A stretch of 64,000 nt of DNA from Lonicera japonica (Eukaryota; Streptophyta; Magnoliopsida; Dipsacales; Caprifoliaceae). Numbering within the stretch: the first letter of the stretch is position 1; every line of letters begins with the position of its first letter. A program made the position numbers and the translations under genes. Positions 1 to 12,594 of this stretch are shown here, in pieces. Where the stretch lies: NCBI GenBank assembly GCA_021464415.1, contig CM038468.1, positions 62,761,220 through 62,825,219 on the forward strand, read 5' to 3'. Under the pieces are notes generated by a model that worked only from the letters and a program-made list of their open reading frames with translations, made no database searches and was not told where the DNA came from.

Positions 1-173
1 AATTCCGGCAATTTTCGATAATTCTGTAACTTCTCATCCGGGGTCCTTTCGGCTTTCTTCTTTGACATGTATCACATGTAAAAAATATGTGTGCATCTAA
101 TAATGCTCGTGCATGTATGTGTGTTCATTTCTTTGGAAATTAGAATTCTTACGGAAATCGCAAAATGAGGTGT

Positions 174-1589
174 TCACAGGGACATACCATTTTGTCTAAG
201 TATAAAAAAGGCTTTATTGAGGTCAGAAACATGGTTGGAAGCCTTGAGGCTCTTGATGAGCATGTCGTCGACATAGACCTCGATATTCTGGCTTATCTGT
301 TCTTTGAATAGGGAGTTCATCACCCTTTGATAGGTAACTCCTCCATTCCTCAAACCAAAGGGCATGGCTTTGTAGCAGCAGATCCCTTCATTGGTGATGA
401 ATGATGTATTTTCTTCGTCCTCAAGGCCCATCCTTACCTGATTATATCCAAAATAAGCGTCCATGAAACTTAGCATTTCATACCCAGTGGTCGCATCCAC
501 GAGCTAATCAATCTTCATGAGCGAAAAACTGTCTTTTAGAAAAGCCTTATTGAGGTCTTTAAAATCCACACACATTCTCCAGTTCCTGCTGTGCTTCTTC
601 ACAAGTATCACATTGGAAAGCCACTTTGGGTAGTGGACCTCCCTGATGAAACCAGTTTCGAGCAATTTTTTGACTTCTTTTTTGACAGTCAAATTCATTT
701 TTGCTGCAAAGTTTCTCTTTTTCTGCCTTACGGGCTTGAAAGCCGGGTCAGTGTTGAGTCTGTGCACCATGACCTCTGGGTTGAACCATTTTATGTCATC
801 ATGGGACCACGCAAAGATATCGGCGTTAGCTCTGAGGCATTGGGAGAGCTCCCGTCTGACCTCCGAGTTGAGTTGGTTGCTAACCTTGGGCACTCTTTCA
901 GGTAGTGAAGGATCCAAAAGCAAGTCTTCTAGATCTTCAACGGGCTTTCTCCTGAGCTCTTTTTCTTCATTCCCGGGGTATAGGGTATCAATTTCCAATC
1001 TCTCAGAGGTGGTGGATTCTCATATATTATTCACCCCTTCAGTAGTTGCTACCTCGAGCTCTATGGTGGCGATCTCCGTGGTTCTGACTTCTTTCAAGAT
1101 TTTGAATTGACAGTGGCTGGCCTCCATTTGGTTACCTCTGACCTCCCCAATTCCATGGAGGGTTGGGAACCTCATGGTTAGGCTGCAGATTGATATGGCG
1201 GCTCTGATTTCGTTGAGGGTTCCTCTGCCCAAGATAGCATTGTAATGGGGCGCTGAGTCAAGAATTAAAAATTATGCCATGGTCGTGACCTGCTTTGGAG
1301 TTGTTCGTAGAGTTATCGAAAGCTTGATTACCCCCAAGGACCTTGTTTTCTCCCCAGAGAATCCTACCAATGTGACCGACGATTGGACCAGGTGTTCTTT
1401 AGTGAGACCGATTGCTTTGAAAGTACTGTAGTATATGAGGTTCGAGGTCGCTCCTGTGTCGATAAGGATACGGTGGATGTTGTGGTTGCTTATCATTGTT
1501 GTTATTACTAACAGGTCATCATGGGGGTACTCTACCCCATTCATATCCGCTTTAGTGAAGGTGACCTCGGAGGCCTCGTATTTGGCCAT
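174..1589 (-). pseudogene. Ty3 pol remnant: protease and reverse transcriptase
   Basis: Read on the minus strand, segments 1589-1272, 1232-1020, 998-504 and 500-174 share one frame separated by stops. The first holds the retropepsin core LIDTGATSNLIY. The next segments lead into the RT, with KWLSNVILVKK and WRMCVDFKDLNKA. A stop at 501-503 stands where relatives have Gln after the KID motif, so it looks like a single CAA-to-TAA change. The last segment carries AMPFGLRNGG and the catalytic YVDDM. RNase H and integrase are absent. The few point nonsense changes in a long frame suggest moderate age. No function is expected. Confidence 0.88.
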
Positions 1590-2090
1590 TTTTGAGGGCC
1601 TCGAACTGAAGAATTTTGCTTCTGAGCTCGGAAACTTGGCCTACCTGATGTAGGCCTTTTGGGACCTGTTGCTGTTTCCAGAGAAGGATGAACCTTCCTC
1701 AATCATGAATATTTCTTTAGTGTGCTCCTTTCTATTGGCTTTTGGGGGAATATCCTTTTATTTCTTTATGTATTGTCGGAGCTGACCTCGCTGGATAAGC
1801 TTCTTAATTTCTTTCTTGAGCTTCCAGCAATTATTAGTCTTGTGATCGTGGTCCTTGTGATACCGCCAGTACTGGGTAGAGTCATTCTTCCTCTCTAAAG
1901 TGCTCATCTTCCTAGGCTTAAGTACCTCTCTTGGTTCTAATTGGGCATAGACCTCGCTCAGTGGAGCTGGAAGGGGAGTGAACTTCTAGTGAGCTCTGCC
2001 CTCTCTAGATCCGAACTTTTCGGTATTCTTTTTGTTCTCATTCTCTTGGCCAGGAGAAGGGCTATGTTCCCCCTGGCACTTGAAAGAGGG

Positions 2091-3258
2091 TCAGAGAGCA
2101 AAAAATCTTGACAGGTTGTTTCCTTGGAGTGTCTCTTTCACCCTAATCTGTTTGTTGACCTCATATAGAAACTCATACATGGTCTTTGGAGCCATTCTAG
2201 CTAAGGTCATTAAGTAGTAATGGGAGCTTACTCCGTTTATAAATGCGGCTACGGCCACACCTTCATTGAGATCATTGATCATGAGGCTTTCCTGGTTGAA
2301 CCGGCAAGCGTACTCTTTTAGACTTTCGTTCGAACTTTGTTTGACTGTGAAGAGGTGGGTGAAGGGCTTATAATGCTTTCTAGTCTCCAAAAAATGAGTT
2401 ATGAACCTCGTACCAAGCTCTTGCGAGCTCTAAATCAAACCTAGGGATAGGCTGTTGCACCACATCCGAGCTGCCCCTTGAGGGTTGTGACAAAAGCCCT
2501 GCATATGATACCATCTGGGACATTCTGGAGTCCCATTATATTTTTAAATTGCTACCAATGGTCTACTGGATCGGTTGAGCTATCATATGACTCTAGAGTA
2601 GGTAGTTTGAATATGTCCAGGACTGCACAGGTCTGGACGTGCGTTGCAAACGGGGATTCAAAATTCCTTATCAGAGTTGTTGCCGAGCTCCCTCCAACAT
2701 GGCATATGGTTTTTATCATTTCGGCCAGCTGGGCTTTCATTTTCGATCTGAGCCTCTCCTCTACTTCTTCAATAGAGCTCTTGTTCGAGATCCTGTCGAA
2801 CACAGACCCTCGAGGCCTGTCATTTGTCTTCAGAACTGGTGGACCGGGGTGCGACCTCCTCTGCTCACACTTTGTCTTTGAGCATGTCTTTCGGAGCGTC
2901 TTTCTCGAACAACATTAACTTGTGAATTTTTTTCTAGAGATGATGGGGGAGCTATAACAGAGAACTAATCATAAAAATCTCCTTGTTTAGAACTGGATTG
3001 GTCGGCATCAGACCCACTGGGCCTGCTTCGATTCCTCCTATACCTCCGGCGGCGTTCCCCCAGCCTTTGAAAGGCTGGGATTCGCACAGGGGATGGGGGA
3101 GCTGATACAGAAATAGGGGTCGGAGGCGATCTATCTCTTAAACTGTACGAATGGGATTCTCTTTGAGCCATTAATCTGTTAATCCGGACCTGGAGAGCAG
3201 TTTGTTGAGCCACTAAGGCTATCAGGGGGTCTGTTTGGGTGTCTCCTGACTGGGACAT
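2091..3258 (-). pseudogene. Ty3 gag remnant
   Basis: The minus-strand reading starts at ATG 3258 (MSQSGDTQTD), 77 bases downstream of the LTR end. It is rich in Gln, Ser, Pro and Arg at its N-terminus. It continues in other frames at 2803-2552 and 2390-2091. The last piece (KHYKPFTHLFTVKQ, then ESLKEYACRFNQE) matches the retrotransposon gag domain of plant Ty3 elements. At least two frameshifts break the frame. A Cys-His knuckle between 1600 and 2090 was not resolved. Confidence 0.8.
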
Positions 3259-3315
3259 GGTAAATGTATGATTTTTTTAGCTTTTTCAGAAGCGTATGGC
3301 TTTAAGGAAATGTCT

Positions 3316-3335
3316 TTCCCATAGACGGTGCCAAC
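3316..3335 (-). other. Primer-binding site
   Basis: Directly inside the LTR the minus strand reads TTGGCACCGTCTATGGGAA after one spacer base. This is close to the TGGCGCCGTCTGTGGG form common at this position in plant Ty3 elements. The priming tRNA cannot be assigned with certainty. Confidence 0.75.
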
Positions 3336-4055
3336 TGATGGTGTCAAAATCTAGAAATAGATAATTAACCAATCAATAAGTGAATATCGATGAATAAAAA
3401 ATAAATGCGGTGCAATGATGAACACATGACATTTTTTATTAAGGTAGGTTCCCCCGGTAGCGCTTATGCTAGTCTAGCAGTACGTCCTCCTTTTGTGTGT
3501 GCTTACTTTGTATTAGCTCAAAGACAATCAATTTGGATGATAATATAAGCTACTAATCTCTCTTTCTATAATTTCCTTAATTCTATGTATAAGTATATAA
3601 TTAGGATTACAAATATTTCAACAGAATAAATAATAAACTGTGTAGAAGAGAGAGTTTATAAGGGTTGCTGGTATTTTTTAGGGTATGAAAAGAGATAGTA
3701 TAAGGCCCTTCTAAAATTGGCTTGTATTTGTATTGCCAATGACTTTATATTTCTTGAATGAGATGGATAGATCTTGGAAGAGAATGATGGTGTTAGATGG
3801 GAAGAATGATATGTTTTTGGTGTGTGTTGTTGAATGAATGAAGGGGGTATTTATAGGTAAAAATGAAGGGCAAAAAGGTAATTTTTGGTGAAGGTAGGTG
3901 AGGTAGGTGATGTGTGGTATGTGTGGTAGGTGAGGTGTGGTAGGTGTGGAGGTAAAAATGAGATTTTACTGGAGGTAAAAATGGGATTTTACTGAAGATA
4001 AAAGTGTTGAATTACCTTTGTAGGCCAATGGTAAAATTAATATTTAACCCCATCA
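3336..4055 (-). repeat. 5' LTR of the Ty3 element
   Basis: The LTR runs from TGATGG at 3336 to CCATCA at 4055, giving a perfect 6-bp terminal inverted repeat. The inner edge abuts the primer-binding site. The outer edge falls exactly where similarity to the second copy of the 4.1-5.7 kb repeat stops. On the minus strand CTATAAATA at 3848-3856 is a good TATA box for the element promoter. A run of short GGTAGGTG-like repeats lies at 3890-3960. No second LTR is present for comparison. Confidence 0.85.
3848..3856 (-). promoter_or_regulatory. LTR TATA box
   Basis: CTATAAATA on the minus strand, inside the LTR about 510 bases before its inner edge, is in the right orientation for element transcription. 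Confidence 0.6.
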
Positions 4056-4701
4056 CCTATATTTGTCGCACTTAGTAATACAATTTAAAATCATAGTTCA
4101 ATAAATAGATAATAATACAATCTTATGAGGTACAAAATTTTCAAATATAAGTCAATTAGGCATAAAATAACAATATGGATTATACTCAGCATCATTACTC
4201 CAGGAGTTTAGTGCTGAGGAATGAGGATATAAAAGAGGTTGAGAATTAACACTTGTGAGCTAAGGATGAGATGAGTGACTAGATAACTCATAAAAATTAA
4301 ACCAAAAAAGATTAAGCCAATTTAATTAAACAAAGATTAACAAATTACTTTGAAACAAATCAACATTTTTTTTTCAATAATTGTCATTTTAATTAAGTAA
4401 ATATTAACAAATTACTTTAGACAAAATCAACATTTTTTTTCAACAGTTACCAATATTTTAGAGTCCCAGTTGTTAATTTAATCAAGAAAATATTAACAAA
4501 TTATTTTGGAACAAGTCAACATTATTTTTTTCAATAGTACTAAGTCAACTAGGTGAAATATCGATGAAATATCACCAATTCAATGAACTACCGATATTTA
4601 CACATATGGTGTCACGGCTACCTCCATTCTGACTCGGTATCGGCCATATCAAATCATTATCGGCCATATCGAATCAGTATTGACCAATACTTTGAACCAT
4701 G
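4056..4701. mobile_element. TIR element copy 1, truncated by the Ty3 insertion
   Basis: This block is a direct repeat of 5062-5698 at an offset of about 1 kb, with clear base-level similarity throughout. It ends in the same terminal sequence CTTTGAACCATG (4690-4701). Its left end, equivalent to 4835-5060 of copy 2, is missing and replaced by the Ty3 LTR. Inside, at about 4314-4545, a unit of roughly 75-80 bp (ATTAACAAATTACTTT, then AAATCAACA, a T-run and CAATAGTT) is repeated three times with divergence. Confidence 0.75.
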
Positions 4702-4834
4702 GTCTGGGCCTAAAACCCTGATCCGCCCATGCCCCTATATTAAATATACTATACAAGAAAACCCCATGCCCCAACCGAATAAGTACAGTTTTTACTGAAC
4801 CAACCAAATTAATTCGGAAAAAATTGTTATAGTA

Positions 4835-5698
4835 CATGGTTCAAAGTCGCGGTTTCGAAAGCTGATTTGGCCATGCAATTTTTAACTCGGATATTGATAT
4901 CGATTTCGGCGATACTCACCGATTTGCTATTTAAAAGGCCCAAAAAGTTACAAAAAAAATAAGAAAAATTCTAAAGTATGAGATTAATAAGATTGATCAA
5001 TTAGATAAGCATAATATCATTATCTAGTATGAATTACATAATCTATATTGAAATATCAACATGTGTCGCGCTTAGTAATACAATTTAAAATCATAATTCA
5101 ATAAATAGAAAATAATACAATTTTATAAGGTACAAATATATCAAATATAAGTCAATTAGGCCTAAAATAACGATATGTATTATACACAACTTCATTACTC
5201 CAAGACTCTAGTGATAAAGAATAAGGATATAAAAGACGTTGAGAATTAACACTTGTGTGGCAAGGATGAGATGAATGACTAGATGACTCATAAAGATTAA
5301 GCCAACAAAAATTAAGCCAATTTAATTAAGCAAAGATTAATAAATTACTTTGAAATAAATCAACATTTTTTTTTCAATAGTTGTCAATTTAATTAAGTAA
5401 TAATTAACAAATTACTTTAGAACAAATCAACATTTTTTTTAATAGTTGCTAATCTAATTAAGCAAAAACAAATTATTTTGGAACAAATCAACATTTTTTT
5501 TTCAATAATATCAAGTCAACTCAATGAAATATCTGTCACAAAATATCAGTGACTCAGTACTGTTTCAGTGAAATATCACCGATTCAATGAAATACCGGTA
5601 TTTACAAATATCGTGTCACGACTACCGACTACGACTAGCTCCATTTTTATTCGGTATCGGTCATATCATATCGATATCGGCCGATACTTTGAACCATG
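4835..5698. mobile_element. TIR element copy 2, complete (864 bp)
   Basis: The element begins with CATGGTTCAAAG (4835-4846) and ends with its exact inverse CTTTGAACCATG (5687-5698). It is flanked by TTATAGTA (4827-4834) and TTTTAGTA (5699-5706), an 8-bp target duplication with one mismatch. GATATCGG/CCGATA-rich subterminal repeats lie near both ends, and the threefold ~75-bp internal repeat of copy 1 recurs at about 5312-5515. No transposase is encoded. The 8-bp duplication suggests hAT or MULE-type mobilisation; the superfamily is an inference. Confidence 0.8.
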
Positions 5699-5706
5699 TT
5701 TTAGTA

Positions 5707-6640
5707 TCACATATTGAAGTACTGAAAATTGAACTACTATAACTAGAAATACTAAAAAAAATTTGGTTTGATTTTGGTATTATTCTTAGAAAAACTGAAC
5801 TACCAATTTACTATAATGATATTACCAAAAAGTATAATATGCCAAAAATAATAACCAAAAATATCGAGAATACATAATACTAAAAAAATCAAATAATTAT
5901 ATACAAAAAATGTCAAATATATCTAGTACCACAAATATTAAGGATCTTTCTACTTACAAATTACTACTTTTATTAAAATAAAATTTATAATTATATTATC
6001 GAGTGATTTTGACCACTAATTTATTTTAAATTATGATTATTAGCATAATTATTGCTTAAATTATTAGAAATTTTAATCTAAAATGTAGTTTCCAATCTAA
6101 AATTATTGCAGCTATCAAAAAGTGAAAATACCAAAAAAATCGAGCGGTATGGCATTGATATTCAATTTGAAATACCAATTGGTAAAGTGGTAAACTATTA
6201 AATTCGGTATTAAATTTTTTATTTTAGTTTTGTATTAGTAAAGGCTCATTACTAACCGATTTACTGAAATAACAACCCTCATTTTAACTGAGTAACATGT
6301 AGATGTACTTAAAGAGCAATATATAAGAAGACTGGGTGCAAAGGACACAGCTCATAATCACCAAAATAAATGAATAAAAATTACTTTAGAAACGTTGAAA
6401 ATAACTAAATTAGAAAACTTATCTTGGTAGTTCATGCGATAAAATATTCTTAATTTCATATTTATTTTATAGGTAAATATTATTCATCTTTTATAATTTT
6501 TTGTGAAATTTTATTTCTTCCTCAATCAACAAATAAAAATTTTCCATAAAAAAAACTCACAAAATAAGAAAACATCTCACTACATGTTTTTTATTTTTTT
6601 TTAACTTTCTACAAAAATCAACAGTTATTATTTTTATTTT
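5707..6640. other. Intergenic, no gene seen
   Basis: AT-rich sequence without a convincing coding region. The part from about 6390 resembles the interior of the MITE at 15641-15940 and may be a worn copy, but its ends could not be placed. Confidence 0.5.
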
Positions 6641-6868
6641 TTATGTTGTTACGAAGGGACTTCAATGTCATTAAAGCTAGCAAACTTACACCCAAACAAC
6701 CAATGGGGAATTGGAAATTTCATTATCAGCACTTGCAAACGATGTTCACAGTGAAAGGGAAGAAGAAATGTCTAATTGGAAAAAAGAAAAAAAAATGCGG
6801 GAGTTTTGGTTACGTCTCCCCAGCTTCTATACAAAAAACAGAAAAACCAAAGCTGAAGAAGGCACACA

Positions 6869-9800
6869 TTACGCATCTCCAAGTTTCTTGCCAAAAATAG
6901 CTTCCCTCGTCACAAGCTTGATCCCTCTAACCCACAACTGAGCCATTTCGCCACCGCCCTCGCACACAAAGTGGAACTCCTTGTTCCTCGTAGTAATCAC
7001 CCGGAAAATTCCAGGTTCGTCAGCATCAACCTTCTTCCGACGGTTCCATCGGAACGATGAACTGGGACCTACCTCAGCCCCCCTGCAGATCACATTTCTC
7101 TTACTCGATTTACCCCACCTTAATACACCTGTACTTCCAACCATCTTCAGCAGTTTCCTGTGGGGAGCTCCTTTTCCCTTTTTCCTATGCTTCTTCACAC
7201 AAGCTCCACTCAACACAAAAGTTCGAGCAAGTTCGTCCATTATTACATGTTCCGCATCATTTCCGAACCCGTATTTCCTCGCTAGCCAAAGTGCCGTCTC
7301 TTGCCTTGCATTTTCGATATCACACTTTGCCCCACACGAGATCAGAAATTTGCAAATGTTCCCGTGACCTTCTCTTGCTGCTAACATAAGTGGAGTATAT
7401 CCATCACTGTCAGGGGCATTAACATCATGCCCCTCGCAAGTGAATGTACGAATAGAGTCTAAGTCACCACGAAGTGCAGCACGGTGTAGAGAATAAAATC
7501 CGCCAGAACATTTTTTGCCTTTTGCAAGGGTATATTCAAACATAACTTTTTCAAATGCAGTGCTGTTCAGATTTGCTTCCGATAGGCTAATTGCCGTTTC
7601 TCCGTACTTACTTTGCAGCTTTACATCAGCACCGGCATTAACGAGCAACCGGAAAGCGTCGACAAGGCCTCCTGCAGCAGCAAGCATTACGGCCGAGAAT
7701 CCATTTTCGTCTTGTTTGTCCAGATCAACTTCGGGTTTCTCAATAAGTTTTTTCAAGGCCTTGGTATCGTTGGCTCGAGTCACAAACATTAGAGGAGAAA
7801 ATATTGCAGCATTGCTAGATTGAGCAATCTTCCCACCTCTGGTTACATCTAGAACCGCTTCTCGGAAGCCACGTGTCCACCTCACTGACCCAGCAATTGA
7901 CTTGGCACACTGACCCGCCGAATTGACCAAACCAAAATCAGCACCAGCCAAAGCAAGAAGTTTAAGACATTCCGCGTGTTTATATCTTGCACAGATCATG
8001 AGTGCAGTCTCACCAGCTTCAGTTTTTGAATTGACATTACATCCAGCATTGATCAGCTGTTGAAGAACTTCCGCAAATCCTAGACGTGAAGCCAAATGTA
8101 TAGGGCGGAACTCTAGTTTTTTGGTTGTTTCAATTGGGAATTCTACATCACTACCACAATTTAAAAGCACGTTAACTGCTCTTGCATTACGACATAAGAT
8201 GGCATGGTGGATGATTGTCCTCCCTAAATGAGGAGTGTTAGGGGAGAGGTGCTGGAGAAGCATGCGTAAGATAGCACCACTGGCTTCAAAGTACTCCACC
8301 GCACACCAAGTGACGTTGTACGGGTCAGCCAGTCCAGCACCTACCCGAAATTCTTCTCCCGTATCTATGTCCCACGACCATGCTCCAAGTCTCACCTTGA
8401 TGTCTGTTCTGGTGCCACCATTCTTTCCGGGAAAAAAAATCGTATTAGATTGTTACTGTTTTATTTACAAATTGCAAAAGGATAAAATAAAAAGAATAAC
8501 CAGCCATGAGCAAGTCTTTGTTTGTAGTTTAAGGGATAGACTTAATCTTCCCTTTTTCCAAAAAAAAAAAAAAAACAGCCACTGGTCCTGCCTATGGGAC
8601 CTTTTCATTTTTATGCAGCATTGAAAGGCCCCACATACATGCAGTTGGTATGGAACCAGATTCAAACAGATTGTTATGTAGTAATTTGAAAACATCCAAT
8701 GAGGACAGTGGTGATCAAGCACCAAGATCGTTACCTGTAAGAGCAGTCGGACAACGGGAACCTGCCTACTAACAATGGCAGCAACAAGTGCATTACAGTC
8801 AACATTGGCATGCAGAGAAGGCTTCGAGGACCGAAGAAGCACCCGAGCTGTGGCATTGGTAGCCACTCCACCCTGACATCAATCAAAATCATAAACATCA
8901 TTTGGCAATTTCAAGTTTGAATAGAGGGAAAGGGATGCTTAGGTAGTGGACAGCCATCATAAGCTTTGTTAGATTCGATAGGAAAACAAATCTAATGAAC
9001 AGAGTTGAAGAGTGAAACAGATTAGCCTTAAGAATGTTGATTTTCCTCGAGAGTGTGGAATCTCGAATTGCTAATGGAGGGTTACGGTATTACTCACATG
9101 AGTGTTTGTTTCTTACTTTGGCCAATCTAATCACCATTGGGATGAGACCACATTTGCTCAAACAGGTCTTCTCTACAACTCTTTAACTTTTAGTAGTTCT
9201 TGTGTATTTTACTCTCAAGTTTCAACATTTCAACATTCTTAGGCCATTTTTTTCAGAATTTGCATTCTTATTCACCTCAACTTGTGATCTACAATTGTTG
9301 AATAAGATTTATGTTATAAAATTTGTGCACTTTTAAATATAAAAACTGATATAATCCGACATCGAGTCCTGTGATAACCACAGTCTCCTTAAAACAGTTA
9401 CGTCACGTCTCGGGTTGTGCTTAGGTACTGCTTAATGACGCCTGTTTCCCAGGATAAAACGATGATTCAGTTGTACTTTAGCACGCAAGCACACTGATCG
9501 AACTGAAAAATTCTTGAACTTACCACCGGATATAGGAACCTACTGTCTAGAGAGGAGAAGGAAAAAAAACCGAGTGTGTGTAGAGATTTCGAGAATTTGA
9601 GTGTGTGTATGAGGAAGAGCCATGATCTCCTTTTTAATTCAAATTGGAGAGAATAATGACCATAACATGGTCATAAATTCAAATCTGTTTCTCAAAACTG
9701 ATAATTTAAGTGACAATTTAATTGGGATAAATGCATGAGTTTAAAATTCAAATTGGAAAAAATTAAATTTTCTGGTGCAAAACTTAGCCCGCGCAAGGCT

Positions 9801-12594
9801 CGCTTTTCGGTCCGTGATTTGCACACCCCCCTTGCGCCTGCGTGCACGAGAGAGGGCCTCTTATCTTGAATCATTCAATAAGGCATTCCTATGAGCTTAC
9901 TTATAAGCCCATATAATTTTTTCCATCTTTCCTATGTGGGACTACCCACTTTCATTGCATTTTCCAACTTCAACTTGCTCACTTTGGATGACAATTTCTC
10001 ATTCACCACTTAACCATTTTGAGCATATAACTACACAATTTCGATGTACTCATGTAGGAGAACACAAATATATTAAGAACTTTCACAACCGAGTGCAAAG
10101 TTTTATTACAATTTTGCCCTCAAAATGGTAGAAAATGTGTTTTCTAATACCCATTTTCTAACAATTTATAGGTTGTCTTGTGAAAGAAACTGAAAGAGAA
10201 TGTCTTGCATGCTGGACAGGCGTATATGTACCTTGATTAGTGTGTCCACAACGTCAAGAAAACCTCTGCAGGATGCAGTCGCAAGAGCACGCACTGCAAT
10301 ATGGGGACGAATCATGTCGGACCCCATGAGGAGCTCAGCCGGCCTGCCCTGCCCCAGGTAGCTTGCCTGCAGCAAAGCCTCCTCGCATGCAGGCTGAGCA
10401 GCCCCACCCTTTAGAAGTATCTCCAATATCTCAAGATGGCCCTCCCTTACTGCTGCTGTTGTTGCATACCCACGGAACAGTTTCTGGTTTACATTCGCTC
10501 CAGCACTCTGTTGTCAAAAAATACCAAACCTTGTGCTATCAAAACAATGTTATTGTTATTGCTGCTGCTGTTGCTAAATTAGTAACAATAATCACCAAGA
10601 TTACTAATGTTGTTGTTAGAGTTGTTTCTTCTAATTTTCTACTTTTCTCATCAAAATAAATGTAGTTGATTAAAGAAAGACCATTCTGATATCACATGAT
10701 GGTCAAGATCAATGTCTTAGCTCAAAAGTTCACATAAACAAGATAAAAGCGATACAAGTATATGGTTGCAAATTTGTGTTAATCATTACTTGCACATTAA
10801 AAAAACATGGCCGATGCGGCTATGCTCTATTGGCACACCCGATCACTAGAAAATCCAAAGAGAATTGCAGAAAAACACATTGAGATTTTGTAGATTCCCT
10901 AGACATCACACACACGTATCCAATGACTATGATTTATAAGGCCATTGCAACTGAAGCACATAATTAGTATTGAGCCTACTATGGATTAAGGACCATGCAC
11001 AAACCTTGCATCCAAGATTTGAGTAAGAAAACCAGTTGAATCGTGATACAAACAGCTATAGCAAAAAAAATTATGAAGATCATGTGGAGTTGATAACCAA
11101 TATAAATTTGGAATAGCAACGACAAAAGAAGCATACCCAAAGATCCTCACACTAGATTTCAGAGGCCAGAGAACCTCATTCATATAGATTCCCTAGGGCA
11201 CCTCATTACACATCCTTCACAATTTCCCAACAGTAATATGGAGAAAACAAAATTGTTTCAAGCACCGACAAAACCGGAAGCGCCCCTTCTTTCAAAGAGA
11301 AGAGGACCGGTTATTCACATTTCATTTGATGGTCTTCAAAAAGAATGTATTTATTCGTATTATTTATATTAGTATTTCTATATTTCTCTTAGATATTTCT
11401 GTTAATTTGTTTTTAGAAAGGGGGCACACTAGCTATCTACCCCTCTCCTCAGATATCAGACACCATTCAATGACCTCGACTTAGGTTGATTCAGTAAATC
11501 AGTAATCCCACTGCTATCACCAGATGATCATTAAACTAGCCTTAGTAGGTTCTTTTCACTGTTATGGGAACTTGTTTTAGAACTTCACTTGTTATGTAAA
11601 CTGAAAGAAAGAAATAAAATGTAAATTTAAGTGTTTTTATTTTTAAGAACATAATTGTATGTGACAAAAATATAGAATTAGAAATTCCGAGAAAAACTAG
11701 AGGCGTATCTCATTCTGCTTGATCATTATTTTGTATTCTGTTCATCTTTCATGATGATGCATCTGGTTGCATCCACAGTTTCACCTTTTGTATATTTGTG
11801 TTAATTAGATGTGACGAATAAATGGAAAGAGTAGAATCATATAGAGATGGGAGGGGATATTTGAGGAATAGAAGTCCTCACAACTCATTTATTAAGGTAG
11901 TAATTATCATATTAATGAATTTGACTTCTTTTTCATCCCAAATCAAGACTAAGGATACATTTCAGTTACACAAAATTCAAATTTAAAGTAAATTATAAAA
12001 AAAAAATCAGTGTAAAGGCTAATCCGAAACAATCTATCGATTGATAAGAATCAAATATGTGTGTGAATGCCAAAACAGAGAATTGAGCACATAAAAAGCA
12101 GGACAGGCCATCTCATTCAGAGGCTTCACATTAACAAACCTATAACAATGCTCTGCACGTTAAACTTTTGCACTAAATAAAAGCAAACACCAGATTTTGG
12201 CAAAACTCCATAAATTGAAAGAGAATACAAAAACATACATACATAAAGTATTAAAACGGAAAAAGCATACCAGTAATTTCCTGACGAGTATCGGATTTCC
12301 GTTATGTGCAGCTAGGAACAAAGCAGTGACCTCCGTTTTGAACTCTTCATATTCAACACAAACTTCGTTAGCAGACTCATCGTGTAACACAATCTCAGTC
12401 TTCTTAGCCTTCAAGGACACAGTTCCGATGAAATTTATGTCGATGAAAGGATCGTCCATGCACTCGCAGGCGGACTTGTGGTCATTGGAATGCGAAGCAT
12501 CTACGAGACGTTGCGATACCTCCGCTCCGTAATCAATAGGGAAAACTTGCTTTCCGGCAACATATCCAGCGCCGGAATTGCTAAATACTGTCAT
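6869..12594 (-). CDS. Ankyrin-repeat protein (At5g14230-like), 763 aa, four exons
   Basis: Coding exons on the minus strand are 12594-12271, 10507-10232, 8872-8735 and 8422-6869 (stop TAA at 6869-6871). All introns are GT-AG and fall between codons, and the joined frame has no stop. The product begins MTVFSNSG and has many ankyrin repeats (EAGETALMICARYKHAECLK; DGYTPLMLAAREGH). It ends in a basic tail and a segment around FHFVCEGGGEMAQLWVRGIK that resembles the last part of a PH-like domain. Order and wording agree along the whole length with a single-copy plant family typified by Arabidopsis At5g14230 (from memory). Its biochemical role is not established; ankyrin repeats imply protein binding. 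Intron 1 is 1,763 bp, and intron 2 carries a solo LTR. The gene looks intact. Confidence 0.93.
9312..10163. mobile_element. Solo LTR (852 bp) in intron 2 of the ankyrin gene
   Basis: The block opens with TGTTATAAAAT and closes with ATTTTCTAACA, an imperfect inverted pair of the TGTTA...TAACA kind usual for plant LTRs. ATTTA stands on both sides (9307-9311 and 10164-10168), a perfect 5-bp target duplication. No internal retroelement sequence is present, so this is a solo LTR left by recombination. It lies wholly in the intron and does not touch the splice sites. Confidence 0.8.

Larger units (their letters stand above)
1..4055 (-). mobile_element. Ty3-type LTR retrotransposon, 5' part, decayed
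   Basis: In minus-strand order the window shows an LTR (3336-4055), a primer-binding site, a gag-like reading frame from 3258, an aspartic protease with a DTGAT core, and a reverse transcriptase with YVDDM. Protease before RT, with no integrase between them, fits Ty3 elements, and the RT wording (WRMCVDF, DLNKA, FMDAYFGYNQ) resembles the Tat side of that group. The coding part holds stops and frame changes, so this copy is not autonomous. The RT reading ends near 173 and the last 170 bases do not continue it in any frame I could follow. The copy is therefore cut or rearranged there, and the 3' LTR is not in the window. Confidence 0.9.

Noticed and set aside
6981..7389. Plus-strand open frames over the ankyrin exon
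   Set aside because: They are antisense shadows of a well-supported coding exon and have no recognisable motif.
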